Shown here piece by piece: positions 17,868 through 26,991 of a stretch of 64,000 bases of DNA (positions are counted from its first letter, which is position 1; each line of letters opens with the position of its first letter). Under the pieces are notes generated by a model. That model saw only the letters and a program-made list of their open reading frames with translations, made no database searches and was not told the DNA's origin. The stretch is from Sediminibacillus dalangtanensis. Its GTDB lineage: Bacteria; Bacillota; Bacilli; Bacillales; Amphibacillaceae. A program made the position numbers and the translations under genes. The stretch is taken from contig NZ_CP046956.1 in assembly GCF_017792025.1 (NCBI RefSeq), forward strand, positions 434,001-498,000. Direction: 5' to 3'.

Positions 17868-18209
17868 ATGAAAATCACACCAGAAAATACGCAATTTGCG
17901 GCGTACAGCCGCTTAACAGTCTCCGCCCATTTGCGCAATCAATTACAAAATGGAGCAAGTATGAGTCAGCAGCCGCAAGATATTTCGTTCTCTAAATTTC
18001 AGCAGCTGCTCGAACAGGAAAAAGTTGTAGACCAAAAAAATGTAAGGGAAATGTCTGCGTTTCACCGCGATGCATTGGAAGCTCAAATGCATTATACCAA
18101 TCACTCAAAACGGACATTGGAAGTAAAGGAAATAATGGAGAAAGCTTTTACACTTGGGTTGGTGGATAAAGACAATACGTTGATAAATAAGGTGGATGAA
18201 AAAGTCTGA
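17868..18209 (+). CDS. Conserved 113-aa protein of unknown function (paralogue of 5588-5929)
   Basis: Same length as the protein at 5588-5929 and alignable end to end without gaps; the first 25 residues (ITPENTQFAAYSRLTVSAHL onward) are almost unchanged. No signal peptide, no membrane segment. AGGAGG six nt before the ATG at 17868 fixes the start. It follows the broken isochorismatase-family gene by 46 nt and ends at a strong terminator. The two copies have different neighbours, so context does not reveal a job. Confidence 0.82.
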   Translation: MKITPENTQFAAYSRLTVSAHLRNQLQNGASMSQQPQDISFSKFQQLLEQEKVVDQKNVREMSAFHRDALEAQMHYTNHSKRTLEVKEIMEKAFTLGLVDKDNTLINKVDEKV

Positions 18210-18242
18210 TCAACCTGAATACTGAAGAACTTTAAGTGAAGC

Positions 18243-18273
18243 ACCCATTTCGTTAGATGAGGTGGGTTTTTTT
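18243..18273 (+). terminator. Terminator after the 113-aa protein gene
   Basis: ACCCATTTC pairs with GAGGTGGGT (two G-U pairs) around a 7-nt loop, followed by seven T. Confidence 0.85.
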
Positions 18274-18296
18274 ATGGAATAAAATCTTTCTTCGCT

Positions 18297-18803
18297 TTAC
18301 TCAGGCTTTTTGATTTCTATCTTCATTTTTCCATCCCTAAATCGGGCATATGGATCCTCTTTTTCTCCTATCATTAACTTTCCTTCCCGCATGAAGACCG
18401 TTTCATGAAGCCTTTTCTTTGCTCCATTTATCTCTACTTGCAGCATGAGATGGTGCCAGAAAGTATGACCATCCGAATATTCTACGTCTGTAATGTTAAA
18501 GTCTTTGATGGCGTAATTTTGTTCTTTTAAAAATGCTATCTTTTCCATATAAAAATCTCTAGCCTGCGCTTTCGTCAACGTTGTTCCCATCGAAAAGTCT
18601 TCGTCCGCATCTTCTTCCTTATCTTGTAAAAATAAAACGTCGAATGCTTTTTCATAATCTTCCTGGATAAGTGATTGGTAGTATTGCTTTATCAGATGTT
18701 CCGCTTCTTTTTCGGGAAAGTAATTTTTTCTTATGTTTGGCCAGGAAAAAATTAATATAACTGTTACCGCAATAAAAATAAAAAGCGCTATTCCTTTTTT
18801 CAT
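18297..18803 (-). CDS. Membrane-anchored protein of unknown function
   Basis: The 168-residue product has one N-terminal hydrophobic segment (GIALFIFIAVTVILIFSW) without a lipobox, so it is an anchor or uncleaved signal. The rest is a charged extracytoplasmic domain with an EAEHLIKQYYQSLIQEDY helix and WHHLMLQVEING strands, the look of NTF2/DUF4878-like folds, though I cannot assign a family. AAAGGAGGG precedes the ATG. It converges on the 18209 gene. Confidence 0.72.
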   Translation of the reverse strand: MKKGIALFIFIAVTVILIFSWPNIRKNYFPEKEAEHLIKQYYQSLIQEDYEKAFDVLFLQDKEEDADEDFSMGTTLTKAQARDFYMEKIAFLKEQNYAIKDFNITDVEYSDGHTFWHHLMLQVEINGAKKRLHETVFMREGKLMIGEKEDPYARFRDGKMKIEIKKPE

Positions 18804-19030
18804 CGAAATCCCTCCTTTCCCGTCCCATTATTTTAACATATTTTGGTTATTATCTTCTATATCATTAGAAGCCTGCCTTCCTTCCGATAAGCTGATACCT
18901 AATAAGGAATGGTGTTAACGATATCTTGGTTACCCTCTATTTAAAAAATAGAATTTTAGAAATCTTTGGAAAATGATAAACTATTATAGATAAGGAAGAA
19001 AAGACTTTTGCTGAAAAAGGAGAATTTCTA

Positions 19031-19468
19031 GTGGAGATTATAGAACCAGCGGGATTAGATAATAGAATTGTCTCCAGAATAATAGATGCCATGATTATTT
19101 CCTTAGGGACTGTGCTCTTTTCCTATCTCTTGTACGGGGACTTTAATAATGGAAGTGAGTTTCGTCTTACTGATTTTTTCGGACTTCTTTATAGTTTGAG
19201 CTTACCTGTGCTCTGGTACGGCTATACACTGGGAAGAAGATTGGCAGGGAACCGTATTGTCAGAATCGATGGAAGAAAAGTCGGTATTGGCACCATGTTA
19301 TTACGGGATTTCGTCGCGGGTATTTTCTATGTTCTGACCTTGGGAATTGGATTCGCAGTCAGTGCCTTTATGGTGGGGATTAGGGAAGACAGACGTGCTA
19401 TACATGACTTTATAGCACGAACGTATGTGACAAAGTGTACACTGGAGAAAAACGAGGATGTTTCATAG
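19031..19468 (+). CDS. RDD family membrane protein
   Basis: The 145-residue protein matches the RDD domain: an N-terminal LDNRIVSRIIDAMII (the RxxDD position reads R-IIDA), three hydrophobic segments and GYTLGRRLAGNRIVRIDG followed by LLRDFVAG, and a late DRRAIHDFIARTYV. GTG start behind AAGGAGAA. Some RDD proteins are Na+/H+ antiporters; this is unproven here. It heads a tight run of genes (RDD, HIT, M3 peptidase, GNAT) separated by about 40 nt each. Confidence 0.85.
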   Translation: MEIIEPAGLDNRIVSRIIDAMIISLGTVLFSYLLYGDFNNGSEFRLTDFFGLLYSLSLPVLWYGYTLGRRLAGNRIVRIDGRKVGIGTMLLRDFVAGIFYVLTLGIGFAVSAFMVGIREDRRAIHDFIARTYVTKCTLEKNEDVS

Positions 19469-19507
19469 CAAAAGGAATCTATTTGAAGAAAAAAGGAGTG
19501 GGATGCC

Positions 19508-19837
19508 ATGACGGAGGATTTTCATTGTGAAGAAGTGTTAAGTGGAAAAACAGAAGTTAACAAGGTGCTGGAAACGGATAATGTGTTAGCTTACTATCAT
19601 ACCAAGCCATTTTGGCCAGTACACATTGTTGCCATACCGAAGAAACATATTTCCTCATTAATTACGTTGGAAGAAAAGGATAATGAATTATTGCTAGAAC
19701 TGCTGGATGTTATCAAAAAGATGGCTGCTATGGTAACGGACCAACATGGAGCCTGTAGAGTAATCACCAATTTGGGGAATTATCAGGATTCCAAACACCT
19801 TCATTGGCATATCGTATCTGGAAAAGCGTTAAGGTGA
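19508..19837 (+). CDS. HIT family protein
   Basis: Histidine triad nucleotide-binding hydrolase of 109 residues. The triad HLHWHIVSG near the C-terminus is intact and the N-terminal half has the family's VLAYYHTKPFWPVHIVAIPK strand. GGAGTGGG precedes the ATG. Enzymes of this kind hydrolyse AMP-lysine or AMP-alkyl compounds. It lies second in the 19031-22171 run. Confidence 0.92.
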   Translation: MTEDFHCEEVLSGKTEVNKVLETDNVLAYYHTKPFWPVHIVAIPKKHISSLITLEEKDNELLLELLDVIKKMAAMVTDQHGACRVITNLGNYQDSKHLHWHIVSGKALR

Positions 19838-19876
19838 CTAATATCCTGCGTGGAAGAATAAGAGAGGGGGGAAAGA

Positions 19877-21676
19877 ATGGCAGATGCAAAGTACCAGGAA
19901 GTATGGAATCTAGGTTCCTTGTTCCAGGGTGGGAGCAATTCCCGTCCATTTCAAGCACATTTGGGAAAGTTAAGAGCTAAGCTCGCGAAACTTGAACACG
20001 ACTTGGGAAATTTCACTCCATCGCAAGCAAATGACACAAGTGGCTGGATTTTAGAGTTGTTGAATCAAATCGGGAAAGTTCGTGAATATTTATCACAAGC
20101 CAAATCCTTTATAACATGTATATTGGCACAGGATCCCAAAGACCAGAGCGCCGGTTCCCTTCAAGGTGATGTCGAATACATAAGCGCGCGTTTCGAGTCT
20201 GTCCTATTAAGGATGAAAAGTAGTCTGGCATCTATAGAGGAAAAATTCTGGCAGGAAATCCTCGATAAGGGAAGAGTCAGCAACTACGAATTTATTTTGA
20301 AGGAATGGCGGAGAAATGGTAAAACGCAGCTTTCTAAGAAGGAAGAGTCATTATTAACCAATCTGACGGCCGATGGGTATCATTCTTGGGGAGCGTTTTA
20401 TAAGGCATTGATAAATGATCTAAGTATTCATGTTTCCATTGAGGGAGAACAGAACGAATTGTCAATCGGACAAGCGATAAACCTAAGATCCCATCCCGAT
20501 GAAAAAGTGCGAAAAGATGCGCACGAGGCTTTAGAACAAACATGGACGGAAAAGGAGGACTTATTCGCCAGAATTCTTAACCATATAGCCGGATTCCGCC
20601 TGCAAGTTTATAGAAAAAGAGGAATCGAGGACGTTCTGGAAGAGCCTTTAAGAGATAATCGGATTAAACAAGAAACCCTCCAAACGATGTGGCATGCAGT
20701 TCATAAAAACAAACAACCTTTAATAGCTTATTTAAATGAAAAAGCCCGCATTCTTGGTAAAACAAAATTGGAAGCTTATCAATTCTGGGCTCCCTTAACC
20801 AAAAGCAAGAAGAGGGTCTCTTATCGGGAGGCTGTTGATTTTGTCCTGGAGCATTTAGGCCGATTCGGACCCGAACTAGAAAACTTCGTTCGTGGAGCCT
20901 TTGAACAAGGATGGGTGGAGGCAGAAGACCGTCCAAACAAGTCAGTTGTTGCTTTTTGTGCCGGCTTCCCGCTCACAGAAGAATCCAGGATATTCATGAC
21001 TTATGGTGGAACCTTCAAGGATGTTTTGACGCTTACCCATGAGTTAGGGCATGCTTTTCATAATCACGCCATGAAGCAGGTCGATGGGATGAATAAGCAA
21101 TATCCGATGAGTTTAGCTGAAACAGCTTCGACTTTTGCCGAGATGATTATTTTTGATGCGGCGATTAAAGCTGCAGATTCAAAAGAAGAGAAGCTTTTTT
21201 TGCTAGATGAAAAATTAAAACGGAGTGTCATGAACTTTATGAATATCCATTCCCGCTTTCTATTTGAGAAAAAATTCTATCAAGAGCGAAAAAAGGGAAC
21301 TGTTCCAGTTGGCCGTCTAAACGAGCTGATGGAAGAAGCGATGAATAAAGGCTATCAGGGCTCTCTTGAAGGCGGATCTGTCCATTCATGGATTTGGACA
21401 CCGCATTTTTATATTACGAATTCTCCATTTTATAATTTTCCTTATACATTCGGTTATTTGTTTTCCCTTGGCCTCTATGCCAAAGCAAAGGAAAGCGGGA
21501 AGGCATTTGAGCAGGCTTATCTAGCATTACTGCGTGATTCAGGCAGAATGTCTGCTGAACAATTAGCAGCGAAACATCTTGGAGAAGATATCACATCCGA
21601 GACTTTTTGGGAAAAAGGGCTGGAAATGTGCAGGAAAGACGTGGAGGAATACTTATGGTTGGCTCGTTCGATGTGA
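19877..21676 (+). CDS. M3 family oligoendopeptidase (PepF-like)
   Basis: Cytosolic zinc metallopeptidase that trims oligopeptides. The 599 residues fit the PepF/M3B family. The zinc site is HELGHAFHNH with H388, E389 and H392, and a downstream LAETASTFAEM supplies the third ligand Glu. A long helical N-terminal half closes over the active site in this family. AGGGGGG precedes the ATG. It sits 39 nt after the HIT gene. Confidence 0.94.
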   Translation: MADAKYQEVWNLGSLFQGGSNSRPFQAHLGKLRAKLAKLEHDLGNFTPSQANDTSGWILELLNQIGKVREYLSQAKSFITCILAQDPKDQSAGSLQGDVEYISARFESVLLRMKSSLASIEEKFWQEILDKGRVSNYEFILKEWRRNGKTQLSKKEESLLTNLTADGYHSWGAFYKALINDLSIHVSIEGEQNELSIGQAINLRSHPDEKVRKDAHEALEQTWTEKEDLFARILNHIAGFRLQVYRKRGIEDVLEEPLRDNRIKQETLQTMWHAVHKNKQPLIAYLNEKARILGKTKLEAYQFWAPLTKSKKRVSYREAVDFVLEHLGRFGPELENFVRGAFEQGWVEAEDRPNKSVVAFCAGFPLTEESRIFMTYGGTFKDVLTLTHELGHAFHNHAMKQVDGMNKQYPMSLAETASTFAEMIIFDAAIKAADSKEEKLFLLDEKLKRSVMNFMNIHSRFLFEKKFYQERKKGTVPVGRLNELMEEAMNKGYQGSLEGGSVHSWIWTPHFYITNSPFYNFPYTFGYLFSLGLYAKAKESGKAFEQAYLALLRDSGRMSAEQLAAKHLGEDITSETFWEKGLEMCRKDVEEYLWLARSM

Positions 21677-21715
21677 GGAGAGCCGAAGTATTATTTAATT
21701 CAAGGAGAATGCAAT

Positions 21716-22171
21716 ATGGAGATACGTGAAGACGATGTAACCGGTACACACATAACAGCGTTAATCCTGGATCACCTTCAAAATATGGCGATCCATTCCC
21801 CGCCCGAAAGCAGGCATGCGCTTAATTTGGATGGTTTAAGAAGCCCCGATATTACGTGTTGGAGCGCATGGGAGGACAACGAATTACTTGGCTGCGGAGC
21901 GCTAAAAGAACTTGATGATACTCATGGAGAGATAAAATCAATGAAAACGTCTTCCAATCACTTGAGGAAGGGCGTTTCAAAGAAAATCCTTCAGCACATC
22001 ATAAAAGAAGCCCAGGCCCGTGGTTATAAAAAGTTGAACCTGGAAACAGGCTCGATGGCAGCTTTTCTTCCTGCGCGGAAATTATACGAGAGCTTTGGAT
22101 TTCACTATTGTCCGCCGTTTGCTTCATACAAGGAAGATGAAAATAGCGTGTTTATGATGAAAGAGACTTAG
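21716..22171 (+). CDS. GNAT family N-acetyltransferase
   Basis: The 151-residue protein has the GNAT acetyl-CoA segment around HLRKGVSKKILQHIIKEA, followed by KLNLETGSMAAFLPARKLYE and FGFHYCPPFASY, the usual end of this subfamily. AAGGAGAA precedes the ATG. Substrate unknown. Its stop overlaps by two or three bases the end of a minus-strand remnant. Confidence 0.9.
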   Translation: MEIREDDVTGTHITALILDHLQNMAIHSPPESRHALNLDGLRSPDITCWSAWEDNELLGCGALKELDDTHGEIKSMKTSSNHLRKGVSKKILQHIIKEAQARGYKKLNLETGSMAAFLPARKLYESFGFHYCPPFASYKEDENSVFMMKET

Positions 22172-22350
22172 ATTTCCTTTATACAATTGGATGCCCCTTT
22201 TTCTTCGCCCTTTACAATTTCTTCATACTGGCGGTAAATGAAGGGGGCTTCCAGCTGGGAGGCATTATATTTGGGTCGTTTTCCCAGCGTAAACAAAAGC
22301 TTTGATGGTTCATGAATTATTGAAGAAGGATCTGAATCAGATGGATGTAT
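22168..22350 (-). pseudogene. 3' remnant of an unidentified gene
   Basis: The minus strand is open for about 60 codons without any good start codon and reads as plausible protein (…HEPSKLLFTLGKRPKYNA, then APFIYRQYEEIVKGEEKG) to a TAA that overlaps the GNAT stop. Upstream it is cut by a TAA at 22351-22353. Codon choice and lack of stops suggest the tail of a lost gene. The family is not recognised. Confidence 0.35.
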
Positions 22351-22408
22351 TTAATATATATACGATATTCCTTTTTTCAACAAAAAACTAATAACAGGTG
22401 GAATGATA

Positions 22409-23173
22409 ATGGAACATTGGTTTCCTAAAAAGTTTACTCATAAGGAAAGATTGCAAATTGCCAACAAAATACTTGAAGTTTTAAAAGATAGATATAAAAA
22501 ATCATTAGTATCGGTTGCAATTGAAGGCTCAACAGCTAAAGGCTTGGACGCACCAGAATCAGATCTTGAGTTAAGGGTGCTGTTGGATTGTGACTTGGAT
22601 TATCATAGGTGGTATGCATTCTTTTTTGAAGGGATGTTTGTGGGGATTAGTTATAACTCTTATTTTAGAACATTGGAGGAATCTAAAGAGATTGATTACG
22701 AATGGTCTATAAGTGGTGATAACTTAGATACTGCTATAGTAATCTTTGACCCAAGTAATGTTTATGATGTGCTAAATCAAAATAATGAATTCGCTGAGCA
22801 AAGAGCAGATTTTAAAAAGCTAATAACAGAGTCTGTAACGGATATGTACGAACATATATATAAGGTTTTTACCTTGTCGGATAATGATTACATAAGCTTA
22901 AACAAGGAAGTGACCAACATAGCGTACTGGGCAGCTTTAACCGTTGGTTTAGCAAATAGAGTTAAATATAAATCGAACAAGAGTATGGTGGAAGAGAGTT
23001 TCGCATTAAAAAATACGCCTAGTAATTATGAAAAAAATATAAGAAACTTATTTTTAAATGAAAACTTATTTGATATAAAAAATGCTGTCAGTGTTTTATG
23101 GCCATCATTTGTTAAGTGGGTTTCTAGTGAGTTTGAGATAGATTTAAGCGATGATAATTTGAGCTTTGTGTAA
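22409..23173 (+). CDS. ANT(4')-like nucleotidyltransferase
   Basis: The 254-residue protein has the layout and length of kanamycin/aminoglycoside 4'-nucleotidyltransferases (253 residues): an N-terminal nucleotidyltransferase domain with GSTAKGLDAPESDLELRV, where the Asp and Glu bind metal, and a helical C-terminal domain. Identity to known resistance enzymes looks low, so substrate and resistance are unproven. The ATG at 22409 sits seven nt after CAGGTGG; an ATG at 22403 is too close. Base composition is more AT-rich than the neighbours, which hints at transfer. Confidence 0.65.
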   Translation: MEHWFPKKFTHKERLQIANKILEVLKDRYKKSLVSVAIEGSTAKGLDAPESDLELRVLLDCDLDYHRWYAFFFEGMFVGISYNSYFRTLEESKEIDYEWSISGDNLDTAIVIFDPSNVYDVLNQNNEFAEQRADFKKLITESVTDMYEHIYKVFTLSDNDYISLNKEVTNIAYWAALTVGLANRVKYKSNKSMVEESFALKNTPSNYEKNIRNLFLNENLFDIKNAVSVLWPSFVKWVSSEFEIDLSDDNLSFV

Positions 23174-23349
23174 AGACGAAAGGAACAACTCCATTATATG
23201 GTCATATTAAGTGCTTTTTTAAACTTTTAGTTGTTCTATCTCTGATAAATCAATGAGGATAAACGGGGTCCCCGAACTACAATTGTTATTTGACCACTTT
23301 AGCAACAAAAACAGCCGATACTTTCATAGACGCCTGGGATTCAGCCAAG

Positions 23350-23387
23350 CAAAGCAAAACGAACATCCCAATCGGAATGTTCGTTTG
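23350..23387 (-). terminator. Terminator after the LCM-type methyltransferase gene
   Basis: On the minus strand AAACGAACAT and ATGTTCGTTT form a perfect 10-bp stem followed by TTGCTTTGC, 13 nt after the stop. Confidence 0.7.
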
Positions 23388-23399
23388 ATGGAAGACTGC

Positions 23400-24317
23400 T
23401 TATCTTTTGACCGCATGAACGTAATGCACCGTCTCAAATGCAGACAAATAGTCAGAACGGTTTAGGAAAAATCGCTCCTGGATTGCCTCTGGTGATAAAT
23501 GTTCATAAATAAGTAATCCTGCATCCTCTAACATTTTCTCCAGTTGGTTAAAAGAGAAACTAGATTTCATTGGTTCCCCGCTTGCTGCTGCCATTTGCAC
23601 AATATGTTGGACTCTGTTCGATATTCCTTTTTCCTCAAAAAGTGTATCGTCCGGGTAATCAAAAACGATCGAACTGCCCGAAGGCACTTTGGCAAACAGT
23701 TTTTTCAATAAATCGGCATTTTCTTCTTTCATCAGATAATAGGACACACCTAAAAGACTGAAGAATGTTTTTTTGCTGGGAGAAAAACCTGCTTCCACTA
23801 GCGGCTGCTCCGTAAATCCTCCGGTTAAATCCATGGGGATAAAAGAAAGGTTGGCCGGCACTTCATAGTCCGACTGTTTCATCCGTTCCCTTTTAAATGC
23901 TTGTGTTGCTGGGTGGTCCACTTCGAATATTTTTAACTGATCCCTTAATTCGGGATGGCGTAAACTAAAGGTATCCATGCCAGCGCCAAGAATGACATAC
24001 TGCTTAACACCTAATCGGATTTCATGAAGCAATACACTTTCACAATAGGCTGCACGTGCGAGAGGAGTAGGAGAAAGTTGAACTTGCGTAATCCATTTTA
24101 ATATTTCATCTGGTTGGTCCTGAAACTGTCGGGCTACTTTTTCATTGAAAAAAGGAACCCCGTTGATCATGTTTTCCCGGATGTCGGCGAATTCTTTTTG
24201 GGTAATCAGTTTTTTTGCAACAAAGTCATCAAATACCTTTGGCTGGTCGTATTCACTGTGATAAGCACGGGCGAAAGCAGAAACAAGAGAAGTTAAACTG
24301 GACTTTTCGTTGTTCAT
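23400..24317 (-). CDS. Leucine carboxyl methyltransferase-family SAM methyltransferase
   Basis: The 305-residue protein has the LCM/YktD-type features: a SAM site YVILGAGMDTFSLRHPEL, then IFEVDHPATQAFKRERM, and FIPMDLTGGF. Enzymes of this family methylate carboxyl groups of small molecules or polyketide intermediates; the substrate here is unknown. ATG preceded by GAGAGGG. It lies alone between two minus-strand terminators. Confidence 0.88.
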   Translation of the reverse strand: MNNEKSSLTSLVSAFARAYHSEYDQPKVFDDFVAKKLITQKEFADIRENMINGVPFFNEKVARQFQDQPDEILKWITQVQLSPTPLARAAYCESVLLHEIRLGVKQYVILGAGMDTFSLRHPELRDQLKIFEVDHPATQAFKRERMKQSDYEVPANLSFIPMDLTGGFTEQPLVEAGFSPSKKTFFSLLGVSYYLMKEENADLLKKLFAKVPSGSSIVFDYPDDTLFEEKGISNRVQHIVQMAAASGEPMKSSFSFNQLEKMLEDAGLLIYEHLSPEAIQERFFLNRSDYLSAFETVHYVHAVKR

Positions 24318-24339
24318 TTATTGACCCTCTCCCTTAAAC

Positions 24340-24374
24340 AAAATAAGATTCCCCTGGCCAGGAGAATCTTATTA
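24340..24374 (-). terminator. Terminator after the LysR pseudogene
   Basis: AATAAGATTC pairs with GAATCTTATT around a GC-rich loop; on the minus strand it is followed by TTGTTT. It separates the LysR remnant from the methyltransferase gene. Confidence 0.65.
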
Positions 24375-24442
24375 TACCTATACAATCATTTAATGTAAAT
24401 TATAGCATAAATGGATTTTTTTATCAATTTTTTTGCTTGGTG

Positions 24443-25259
24443 TTATTCCTCTCCCAATTTCTTTGCAAGCTCACGGATATCCTCTTCTTGCTCCCTGCTT
24501 TTTTTGTAAATGAAATATACATTTTGAGCAGGGATCGTTTTTTGTGTTTCCATGGAAATGGGAATAAAACCTGTTGTGGAACGTTCGACCATTTCATCCG
24601 GCAAAAAACCCACACCCTCCAGCTCCTCGATCAGTTTCATTTCCAGCTCACTATGTCCGACTTCTATTAATGGTTTGAAAAAGTCACTTCCTAACTCAGC
24701 TTTCAACCAGTTTTCAAAATGATAACCCCAGTTCATATAAATCCACGGCAAACGGGTGAGTTCTTTTAGATTTTTTAGACTTGTACCAGCGAAGCACTTG
24801 TGGCCATACAAGCTATACGTGTCTTTCAATACGTGGATGGAAGCAATGTTCGGACTTAGCGGCTTACTATAGACGAATCCGGCATCAACCGTCCCATCGA
24901 GAACTTTTTCGACGATGACTGGAGAGTGATCGGTTTCCAATTTTAAGGAAAAGGCTCCATAGCGAGTAGGTAGCTGCGATAGTGATAGTGCGAAGGGCGG
25001 TATCATGTTCAGAAACCATCCGCTTGGACTTATCCCATAACTCCATTTGTCTTTGTAAATATGGCACTAGTTCAGCCCCGATTGGAGCCAGTTTTATCCC
25101 TCTCTTGCTTCTCACGATCAATTGTTTGCCGTAAAAGTTTTCTATCGCTTGGATTCTGGAAGTCACGGTGGACTGTGTGATATGTAATAACTCTGCTGCT
25201 TTGGTAAAACTTTTCACATCGGCCACGGTCAAAAAGGTTTTCAATTGTTCGTAATCCAT
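24443..25259 (-). pseudogene. LysR-family transcriptional regulator, frameshifted
   Basis: From ATG 25259 a typical LysR winged helix is read (MDYEQLKTFLTVADVKSF, then LLHITQSTVTSRIQAIE) as far as ITIAATYSLW. The effector domain resumes in another frame with RYGAFSLKLETDHSPVIVEK and GTVDAGFVYSKPL and runs to 24443. The two homologous segments overlap on the same bases, so about 15 codons between them appear deleted along with the frame. GAGGAG precedes the start. A truncated DNA-binding protein could still be made. Confidence 0.78.
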
Positions 25260-25377
25260 TCTGCAAGTCGCTCCTCTGTTATTGGAAAATCCGATATTGA
25301 TCATCGGAAAATTCATTTTGTCTATTATAGCACGTTGGATTAAAATGAGTGTCAGGATGATCAGGGAGGCGAGAACG

Positions 25378-26100
25378 ATGGAAAATCTTCATGTGTTTAT
25401 CGAAGAATTTGCTTATGCATGGATGGAGGCAAGAAGAAAACCGGGCACGCATCTGGAAAGAAAACCCCTCTTTATAAAAGTGGATTTCGGGGAGGAAGTG
25501 GCAGGGCGAAGAGCAGAGTTTTTGGTTGTACGGGATTCTGTCGATAAGAGAGATTTTTTAGCGGATGAAGGAGACCATTGGTTAAACGTGGTCGGTGACA
25601 ATGATCCAGGAGAACTTGAGCATTATGAATGGGTCGCAAAAGAATACCTGATGTATCATCCTGATATTCCCCAACAATTTATCGGGAGGCAAAGCATTCA
25701 TGATCACCACTCTGTAAAGCGTATTGATACGGGATCAATGGCTGCCAAGGTCAATGCTTTTTTTGACAAAGACTTTGCCGATCGGGAGCGGTTAAATGAA
25801 TCTTCTGTTGAGTATTATGTCATTTATGATAACGGCGAATTGGCGGGACACGGGAGAGTTTCTTTCCTGAAGGAAAGGGATATTTGCTGCCTGGATAATA
25901 TTTACATTGATTCCAAGTATCGCAGAAAAGGGTTGGCAAAAAAACTTTGTTCGCATTTGCTTGCCCAGGCTAAGGAAAATTCCTGCAGTCGTTGTATTCT
26001 GGGATCTTCTCAACAAGGCATGCGTTTGTATGAAAAGCTGGGATTCGACATCGTTTCTAATATGTATGTCTATCAATACAAAGCGGGGGAGGGAAAATAG
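25378..26100 (+). CDS. GNAT acetyltransferase with unusual N-terminal half
   Basis: The 240-residue protein has a GNAT fold in its C-terminal half: VEYYVIYDNGELAGHGRVS, LDNIYIDSKYRRKGLAKKL (acetyl-CoA loop) and GMRLYEKLGF. The first ~125 residues are a separate region I do not recognise. GGGAGG seven nt before the ATG at 25378 sets the start; the frame is open from 25282. It is followed after 2 nt by a second GNAT gene, so they are co-transcribed. It is divergent from the LysR pseudogene, a pairing often seen between LysR regulators and targets. Confidence 0.85.
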   Translation: MENLHVFIEEFAYAWMEARRKPGTHLERKPLFIKVDFGEEVAGRRAEFLVVRDSVDKRDFLADEGDHWLNVVGDNDPGELEHYEWVAKEYLMYHPDIPQQFIGRQSIHDHHSVKRIDTGSMAAKVNAFFDKDFADRERLNESSVEYYVIYDNGELAGHGRVSFLKERDICCLDNIYIDSKYRRKGLAKKLCSHLLAQAKENSCSRCILGSSQQGMRLYEKLGFDIVSNMYVYQYKAGEGK

Positions 26101-26102
26101 AT

Positions 26103-26639
26103 ATGGATCGTAAGTTAGCGGAACATGTGAAAACAGATCGCTTACTGCTCCGAAAGCCAAGGGTGGAAGATGCCGGGGATGTTTTTGCGATAGAAAGTGA
26201 TCCGGAAACCAATCGTTTTAGACCAGCCGGCCCGATGAAGTCGATGGAAGAAGCCATTGAAACGATAAAAGAATGGAGAGACAACTGGTCTGCAGACGGA
26301 TGCGGGTATTGGCTCGTTGTTTTGCCGGAAACAGATGAAGTAATCGGCATCACCGGCATCAGAAGGATTTACTGGAGGAAAAGGGATGTGTTGAATCTAT
26401 ACTATCGCTTTTCACCCAAAGCATGGGGAAAGGGCTATGCGGCAGAAGCGGCCGCTTTTTCAGTTAAAGTGGCTCGAAAAAACCTCCCAGGCTTTCCTGT
26501 GCTGGCAAGAATCCGCCCGATTAATACACCCTCGCAAAAAGTTGCAGAAAAAAGTGGATTAAAGCGACGGCCAGACTTGGATACAGCCGGCCATAAGGTT
26601 TTTGCTTTGGGGTGGGAGATTGATATGGTAAACGGATAG
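26103..26639 (+). CDS. GNAT acetyltransferase, RimJ/RimL type
   Basis: The 178-residue protein matches the RimJ/RimL-like GNAT group: KTDRLLLRKPRVEDAGDVF at the N-terminus, YYRFSPKAWGKGYAAEAAAF as the acetyl-CoA loop, and RIRPINTPSQKVAEKSGL near the end. GGGAGGG lies in the 3' end of the preceding gene. Such enzymes acetylate N-termini or small amines; the substrate is unknown. Confidence 0.9.
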   Translation: MDRKLAEHVKTDRLLLRKPRVEDAGDVFAIESDPETNRFRPAGPMKSMEEAIETIKEWRDNWSADGCGYWLVVLPETDEVIGITGIRRIYWRKRDVLNLYYRFSPKAWGKGYAAEAAAFSVKVARKNLPGFPVLARIRPINTPSQKVAEKSGLKRRPDLDTAGHKVFALGWEIDMVNG

Positions 26640-26713
26640 AAGATAATAGGATATTGTGAAATGTCATTTTGCACAATTCCAGTTTATGTTAACATTGGTT
26701 AAAAATAAACTGG

Positions 26714-26926
26714 ATGTTGGGGGCTATGTTTAAGTCAGATTTTGTAAACTATACAATTCGGATTATCCTCATGTGGGTGACCTACACAATAGTTATCTTC
26801 AGCCAGGAGGACTTCAGGAATAACGCCGTGCTATTAGCCATTGTCACCATTTTGTATCTGTTGTTTTCCTATATTTATGTGAGAAAAGCGGTAAAAGCGA
26901 GCAAAAAAGAAAGGGAATCCTGTTAA
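26714..26926 (+). CDS. Small membrane protein, unknown function
   Basis: The 70-residue product has two hydrophobic segments (about 16-31 and 39-56) and a short basic C-terminal tail (RKAVKASKKERESC). The start is uncertain: ATG 26714 lacks a clear ribosome binding site and ATG 26726 has GGGGG only two to three nt away. No family recognised. Confidence 0.55.
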   Translation: MLGAMFKSDFVNYTIRIILMWVTYTIVIFSQEDFRNNAVLLAIVTILYLLFSYIYVRKAVKASKKERESC

Positions 26927-26991
26927 TTCCAGTAAGAAGAATTTGTTGACAATACAAAGCACTTCAAAATAGAAAATAGTGAGGCAATTAC

